Positions 59,047 through 64,000 of a stretch of DNA of 64,000 bases are shown one piece after another (position 1 is the first letter of the stretch; each line of letters starts with the position of its first letter). This stretch comes from Paramecium pentaurelia (Eukaryota; Ciliophora; Oligohymenophorea; Peniculida; Parameciidae), in NCBI GenBank assembly GCA_905183005.1, contig CAJJDO010000039.1, positions 377,187 to 441,186 on the forward strand, written 5' to 3'. Position numbers and translations under genes: made by a program. Below the pieces are notes generated by a model, which ran no database searches, was not told the DNA's origin, and saw only the letters and a list, made by a program, of their open reading frames with translations.

Positions 59047-62000
59047 ATGAGTGATCCATTTGAATTAGCATAGGATGCCTTGGAGGCTTAAGATTTTAAG
59101 AAAGCAATTGAAATTTCTACAGAGCAAGCTATCTTAGACAAAGATTATGAGTATTTTTACAGAAAACTAATTGGGCAATCTTTACTTGGCGATTATTTAT
59201 TAAAGTCATAAACATAAAAGGACTTAAAATTATCAAATCAAGCTCACGAAGAATTATTAAAAAGTTGGACACTAAAAAAAGAGGGAAATGAAGAAGCATT
59301 ATTATACTTGGCTGATGTTGAATTCTAATTAGGTATGTATGAACAAGCAAAGGCTCACTATTTAGAATTGTCTGTACTTGTGCAGAAAGAAAGTATATAA
59401 TAGGCTAATTTATCTGCATGCTATACCGGATTGGCTGATTGTGAAATGAAGATGAATAAGTTTGAAGAAGCAATAAAATAATATTAAAATGTTATCGACA
59501 GAAAAGATAAATAAGAAAATTAAGATTATGGATAAATTTATAGAAAAAGAGCAAGTTGCTTTTATAATATAAGTGATTACAAGAGGGCGGAAGCAGATAT
59601 CAAATAAGCTCTTTTAATAAATCCAAAAATGGTTTAACTTTATGCATTACAATCAAGGATATTTGAAGCATAAAACAAATATAAGGAAGCAGAAGAATTT
59701 TTGAATAAAGTTCATACAGAATGTTTAAATGATCCAGTTATTCTTGACGCTAAAGGTAAGATCTATCTTCATCAATTAAAATATTCAGATGCTGAAAAAA
59801 TCTTTTCACAAATTAAAAGTGTAGAAGGATAGCTTGGATTGGCTCAATCATATTTGAAATAAAAGAAATATGATTTAGCTATTACCTAATATTAAGATAT
59901 TATAAAAGTAAATCCATAAAATTTGGGTGCTCTCAATAATTTGGGTATCTGTTATTTGGAAAATTAGAAATTGGATGAAGCAAAATAAATGTTTGAAAGA
60001 GTAAAAGCATTAAATCCAAATGATATGATTGCCATAAGTAATTTGGCTGATATAGAATTTAAATTGGCTTAATAGAATAAGGATGGAAAATATGAAGATC
60101 ACATAAAAGAAACAATTCGTTTATGTGAAATTGTTACTAAATCACCAGATCCTTTTGAAAGAGCTGTATCTTTTAATCGTTTGGGAGCTTGCTATTAAAT
60201 TTAAAAGAAGTACAAAGAAGCTGAAGAAGCATTTATCAAGAGTATAGCTGCTGAACCAAGATTTGTATTAGCATGGGCAAATAAAGCATAAGTAGAATTA
60301 TTATTGGATAAACCTGGAGAATCTTTAGCAAGTTTAAAAAAATCTGAAGAATTGTTGAAAGATGATTTTTCAAAAAGAAACTTGTCTGATGCTAATATTA
60401 ACTTTATTTAATAAGGACTAAAGAAAATTGTTTCATTACAAGAGAATTTTGGAAAAGCTGCTGATGAAATTAAAGCTAAAATGGATGCAATGCTCAAAAG
60501 ACCTAATGTATTGGCTGGTCATAAAAATATTACAAAAGAATATGAAGAATTAGAAAAACAAAGAATTGAAATGCTTAAGAAATAATATGAAAAAATATAA
60601 ACTAATTAAGGGAAATCTGAAGGAGATGATAAAGATTATGAAGCATTGCAGTAGTAAATAGAATAGCTAAAGAAAAAGATTGAGAGTTAATCTAAAGAAA
60701 TTGATGAAATTGAAAAGAAATAAAAAGAATAAGCAAAAAGAACTGCAGCTTTAGAATAAAGAGTTGATAAAATGAGAGATACTTTAAGAGCTGCAGGTGT
60801 TTATGAATAAGGAAAAATTAAAGCTTGGATGAATGAGAATAGAAGTAAAGAAGAAGGTAAATATGCAAAAGCATTTTATTGGACATTACTTAATTATATT
60901 GATTCATATAGGGCTGCTAGTACAGGAATATTATAGACAAATGTAGAACATGCTGAAATAGATAACAAAGTAAGCACAGGAGTTACATTAGCAAAAAAAG
61001 CATTAGAAGTTGGATCATCACTTTGTGAGAGTTTACCTTTGGTTGGTAGTATTTTTAAAGTAATTGATGGTGCAATTGATTATTGTTATTCAGAATATAA
61101 ATAGAAGAAATTTGAGGATAAGGTAAATTCTATAAATAAAATCATTATGGAAAATCATACAGCCAACACATAAGAAGATTTAAGTTAGGTTATTACAAAA
61201 GCAGCTATTGAAATAGCTAAAAAGAAATCATCAGCTAAAGTGTTCATTTAATTATAATTTGAATTAGAAAATCCTAAACCACCTGGTATGATTGATAAAA
61301 TAACTGGATTCTTTACTTCTAAAATTAATCAAATTAGAGAATATGCTTTAGGTAAATAAATTGAACTCTATGATTCTGTTGGTGGAGGAGAAGCATTAAA
61401 AGATGTTATTCTTTGTTTGGCACATTTATAAAAAAATTTTGCAGATGTTATTAAAAAATCTGAAACAATTTTATTAGATGTTTAGATTGAATAAATTGTA
61501 ACAGAAAAAATCTAGACTCTTTTAAAGGATGTAAAGGAAGTACCGTAAACTTTAGATCCAATTATGGAAGATGATTGGGAAGTCCCAGAATAAACTCCAG
61601 AATAAATTAAATACTTATAAGAGGAAAAGGCTAAAAAAGAATAATTAAAATAGGAGGCTGAAAAGAAAAAGTAATAAGAAATTGATGAATAATAAAAGAA
61701 ATAATAATAATAATAATAACAAGCAGCATAATAACCACCACCTTAATAGCCTCCCTAATAACCACCTACTTAATAATAAGCTTCATAACCACCTCCTTAA
61801 TAATAAGCTTAATAGCCTCCGCCTTAATAATAAACAAAATAGCCCCCTCCATAATAGACTCCTGCTTAATAACAACCATAATAAAATAATTAAATATAAT
61901 AAGAAGAGGAAGAAAATGTATAAGTTTAGTAATAAAATAAACCAATCGAAGTTGGAAATCAAGATTAACCAAAAAAATAAACTGAAGAAGGTAAATAATT

Positions 62001-62070
62001 ATAATATATATTTAGCTAGAGGTAGTAGTTGCTGTATAATTTACTGATAGAACCACAATCATAAAATTGA
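59047..62070 (+). CDS. TPR protein with coiled coil and Q/P-rich tail
   Basis: A 1007-residue intronless protein. Residues 1-450 are tetratricopeptide repeats (for example YASLSACYTGLADCEMK-like helices, YRKRASCFYNISDYKRAEADI, NNLGICYLENQKLDEAKQMF and FNRLGACYQIQKKYKEAEEAF). Residues about 490-580 are coiled coil. A helical domain with GWTLLNYIDSYRAAS-like and KALEVGSSLCESLPLVGSI segments follows. The tail from about residue 850 is acidic then Q/P-rich, with repeated PPPQQ. It is probably a scaffold or chaperone adaptor; the C-terminal domain is unfamiliar to me. Confidence 0.8.
61730..61890 (+). repeat. Imperfect PPPQQ-encoding repeats in the TPR gene tail
   Basis: About seven imperfect units of CCACCxCCTTAATAA type encode QQPPPQQ-like blocks. 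Glutamine is written almost only as TAA and TAG here. Confidence 0.7.
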
Positions 62071-62246
62071 TTAATTATATAAATTAAATTCATAATTATT
62101 AAGCTTATTACATATTTTCAGCATATTTATACTCTAATAATTTTAGTAATGATTAAAATAAATAAATTATTAGAGTAGCTGATTACTAATAATTTAATTA
62201 AAAACCATAAATAAGAATATTATATAGAGTTTTTTTTATATTGTAA

Positions 62247-63255
62247 ATGGATTAATGGAATGACATTCTTCAGGACACATTTGCAGGCTCAATTGGAGGT
62301 GTTACTTTTGTTTTGAGTGCACATCCATTCGAGTAACAATAAATATATAATATTAGCACAATTAAAGTGAGAATGTAAATGTTCTCTGAAAACACATCTA
62401 TTCTTAAAACAGCCTATAAAATATTCAAATACGAAGGAGTAATAATCTATATTATAAATAATATTAGCCTTTTGCTTTCTATAAAGGAGTTATTTCACCA
62501 CTTATATTTAGTTTTCCGGTTTCAGTAACTTTATTTGCATGTTATGAATAATACATGAGATATTTTTAAGTTGACAGAGATTCTTATTAATTAATGCATT
62601 GTATATTTAATTTCATTAAGTAGGGGGTGTTGGTGGAGCTTATGCTGGATTTATTTAAAGTTTTGCTACCAGTCCATCAGAATTATTTAAGATTGTTTTT
62701 CAAATGTAAATTTCAGAGTAAGAGCGTAAATCTGTTTTGAGATGCATATTTGAGTTTGTAAATAAGGAAGGAATAGCTGCAGTCTTTAAGGGAATCAATT
62801 CAACAATATTCAGAGACATCCCTTAATATACAACTTTCTTTATTACATTTGAATCTACTAAATAGTATTTACAAAGTGAGAAAGGATATTTAACTATAAT
62901 CGATTAATTTATAGCTGGTATAACTGCAGGCTTAGTGTGCATTTGCTTTTCCTATCCTTAAGATATGGTGAAAACAAAAATCTAGTATGAAATTCTTGAA
63001 TCTAAATAAAATCGAAAGTATAAAGGTATTGATGGTGGCATTTCGATGTGCATTAAAGAAATTTATAAATCAGCAGGTTTCAAGGGCTTTTGGCAAGGGT
63101 TCAATAGTTGTGCAATCTATTATATGGTAGCATGTTCAGCACAATTAGTTGGGTATTAATATAAACAATTTATAGATACGAGCAAGGTCGAATGTTTTGG
63201 GATACTTACGTTAAAAATTGATATTTAATTATATTAAATCTATTTATACAACTGA
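62247..63255 (+). CDS. Mitochondrial carrier family (SLC25-like) protein
   Basis: Inner-membrane carrier of 310 residues with three intact repeat signatures: HPFDTIKVRMQ, SPSELFKIVFQMQ and YPQDMVKTKIQ. Flanking glycine motifs (GSIGGVTFVLSA, GVGGAYAGFIQ, AGITAGLVCICFS) line the odd helices. Three introns: 62333-62356 (24 nt, splitting the Asp codon of HPFD), 62439-62467 (29 nt) and 62601-62623 (23 nt). The serine in SPSEL and glutamine in YPQD are contact-region residues but do not fix the substrate. It differs from the carrier at 13860, whose first signature is degenerate. Confidence 0.9.
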
Positions 63256-63277
63256 ATAATTTATAAAAATAATATTT

Positions 63278-64000
63278 ATGTAATACTCTAATTCAGAAAT
63301 TTATGGAGATTATTGTGTGTATTTTACAGAACTTGTAGGATCTGGGAGCTATGGTAAAGTTTATGGTGCTAAATAGATTAGCACTAATCAACTAATTTGT
63401 GTTAAAGTATATATTGTATTTAAATTAGATTATTAGAATTACTAATGAAAATGAAAAGCTGTTAGAGAGAGAAATTATAATATTAAAGAAACTAATAGAA
63501 TTCGATAATCCTCATTTGATTAAAATATATGATATTTCTAAATAGAATAATTAGTTACTGATATTTATGGAGAGATGCCAATAAACTTTGGGTGATTATA
63601 TAACAAAAAATAAACAATAGAAATAATTATTATCCCTATTTGAAATTATAGATTTAGCTAAATAGATAATAAATGGCTATCGGGATTTATATTCTCATAA
63701 TATAATCCATAGAGATCTCAAACCAGAGAATTTATTAATTGGAACAGATGATAAAATTAAAGTAATGAACAAAATTAATGTATAAGATATGTGATTTTGG
63801 ATTTGGAAAGATTCTGAACTTTGATAATCAATTCTTTTTATAAACAATTATTGGTACACCATTATATGTATCACCTCAAGCATTAATGACTGGTTAATAT
63901 TCATCCAAAACAGATGTTTATAGTGTAAATATTAATATCTATATAGTTTGGATTATTAATTTATTACCTTATTTTCTAAGAATCATATTATAAAGTTTAA
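63278..64000 (+). CDS. ULK/ATG1-like Ser/Thr protein kinase, 3' end outside window
   Basis: N-terminal kinase domain: ELVGSGSYGKVYGAKQ (glycine loop), CVKIIRI (catalytic Lys), IIHRDLKPENLLIG, KICDFGFGK and GTPLYVSPQALMTGQY with SSKTDVYSFGLL. The layout fits the ULK/ATG1-type kinases that are expanded in Paramecium. Introns: 63407-63428 (22 nt), 63762-63786 (25 nt, ends AAG) and 63925-63946 (22 nt). The frame is open at the right edge, so the C-terminal lobe and any tail are missing. The start is 22 bp after the carrier stop. Confidence 0.85.

Noticed and set aside
1..64000. Bacterial-type features: operons, ribosome binding sites, CRISPR arrays, insertion sequences
   Set aside because: Introns, the ciliate code and eukaryotic families show nuclear DNA; no spaced identical repeats or transposase genes were seen.
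1..64000. Telomeric repeats, tRNA or rRNA genes
   Set aside because: I looked for CCCCAA/CCCAAA arrays and T-loop GGTTCRANNCC patterns and saw none convincing; a tRNA scan would be needed to exclude single tRNAs.

Overview
The window is a gene-dense, very AT-rich piece of a ciliate macronuclear genome, most likely Paramecium. TAA and TAG lie inside nearly every conserved gene at positions that read as glutamine, and only TGA ends genes. Most introns are 22 to 37 nt, start with GTA and usually end in TAG. Spacers are often under 50 bp and genes sit on both strands. All gene models here use the ciliate nuclear code; under the standard code almost every gene would look shattered. Products and intron joins were read by eye, and most models with introns were checked by whole-codon arithmetic.

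Layout. 1-8.7 kb: a coiled-coil gene cut by the left edge, a broken reading frame, a divergent pair of nucleolar ribosome-biogenesis genes (MRT4, NOM1), a hormone-sensitive-lipase-like hydrolase, a KATNAL2-type katanin and a small basic protein. 9.3-16.9 kb: a DENN-domain protein, a HEAT-like helical protein, a mitochondrial carrier and three tandem minus-strand genes of unknown role. 17-30.8 kb: a P4-ATPase (lipid flippase), condensin subunit SMC2, a membrane-anchored RBR ubiquitin ligase, a CRAL-TRIO lipid-transfer protein, an AAK1/GAK-type kinase and several coiled-coil proteins. 31-38.3 kb: a double ubiquitin-like protein ending near RGG, a WD40 protein, a probable pseudogene, the RNA polymerase subunit RPB10 and two tandem secreted cysteine-containing paralogues. 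38.6-49.1 kb: two multispan membrane proteins, one a two-domain cation channel, then SAR1, a CXC (tesmin/TSO1) protein, a possible bZIP protein and a coiled-coil protein. 49.2-64 kb: a large RAP-domain protein, a 1300-residue single-span membrane protein without introns, a broken gene, a TPR protein with a Q/P-rich tail, a second mitochondrial carrier and a ULK/ATG1-like kinase running off the right edge.

There is no operon logic. Adjacent genes share little beyond closely spaced divergent promoters. Themes that recur are lipid and membrane traffic (flippase, CRAL-TRIO, DENN, SAR1, NAK kinase, lipase), ubiquitin (RBR, UBL), chromosome and nuclear proteins (SMC2, CXC, bZIP-like) and ribosome or RNA work (MRT4, NOM1, RPB10, RAP).

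The most interesting loose ends are the UBL protein whose second domain stops at RGG plus three residues, four loci where otherwise coherent frames contain in-frame TGA, a set of introns ending in AAG, and divergent start codons only 5 and 20 bp apart.
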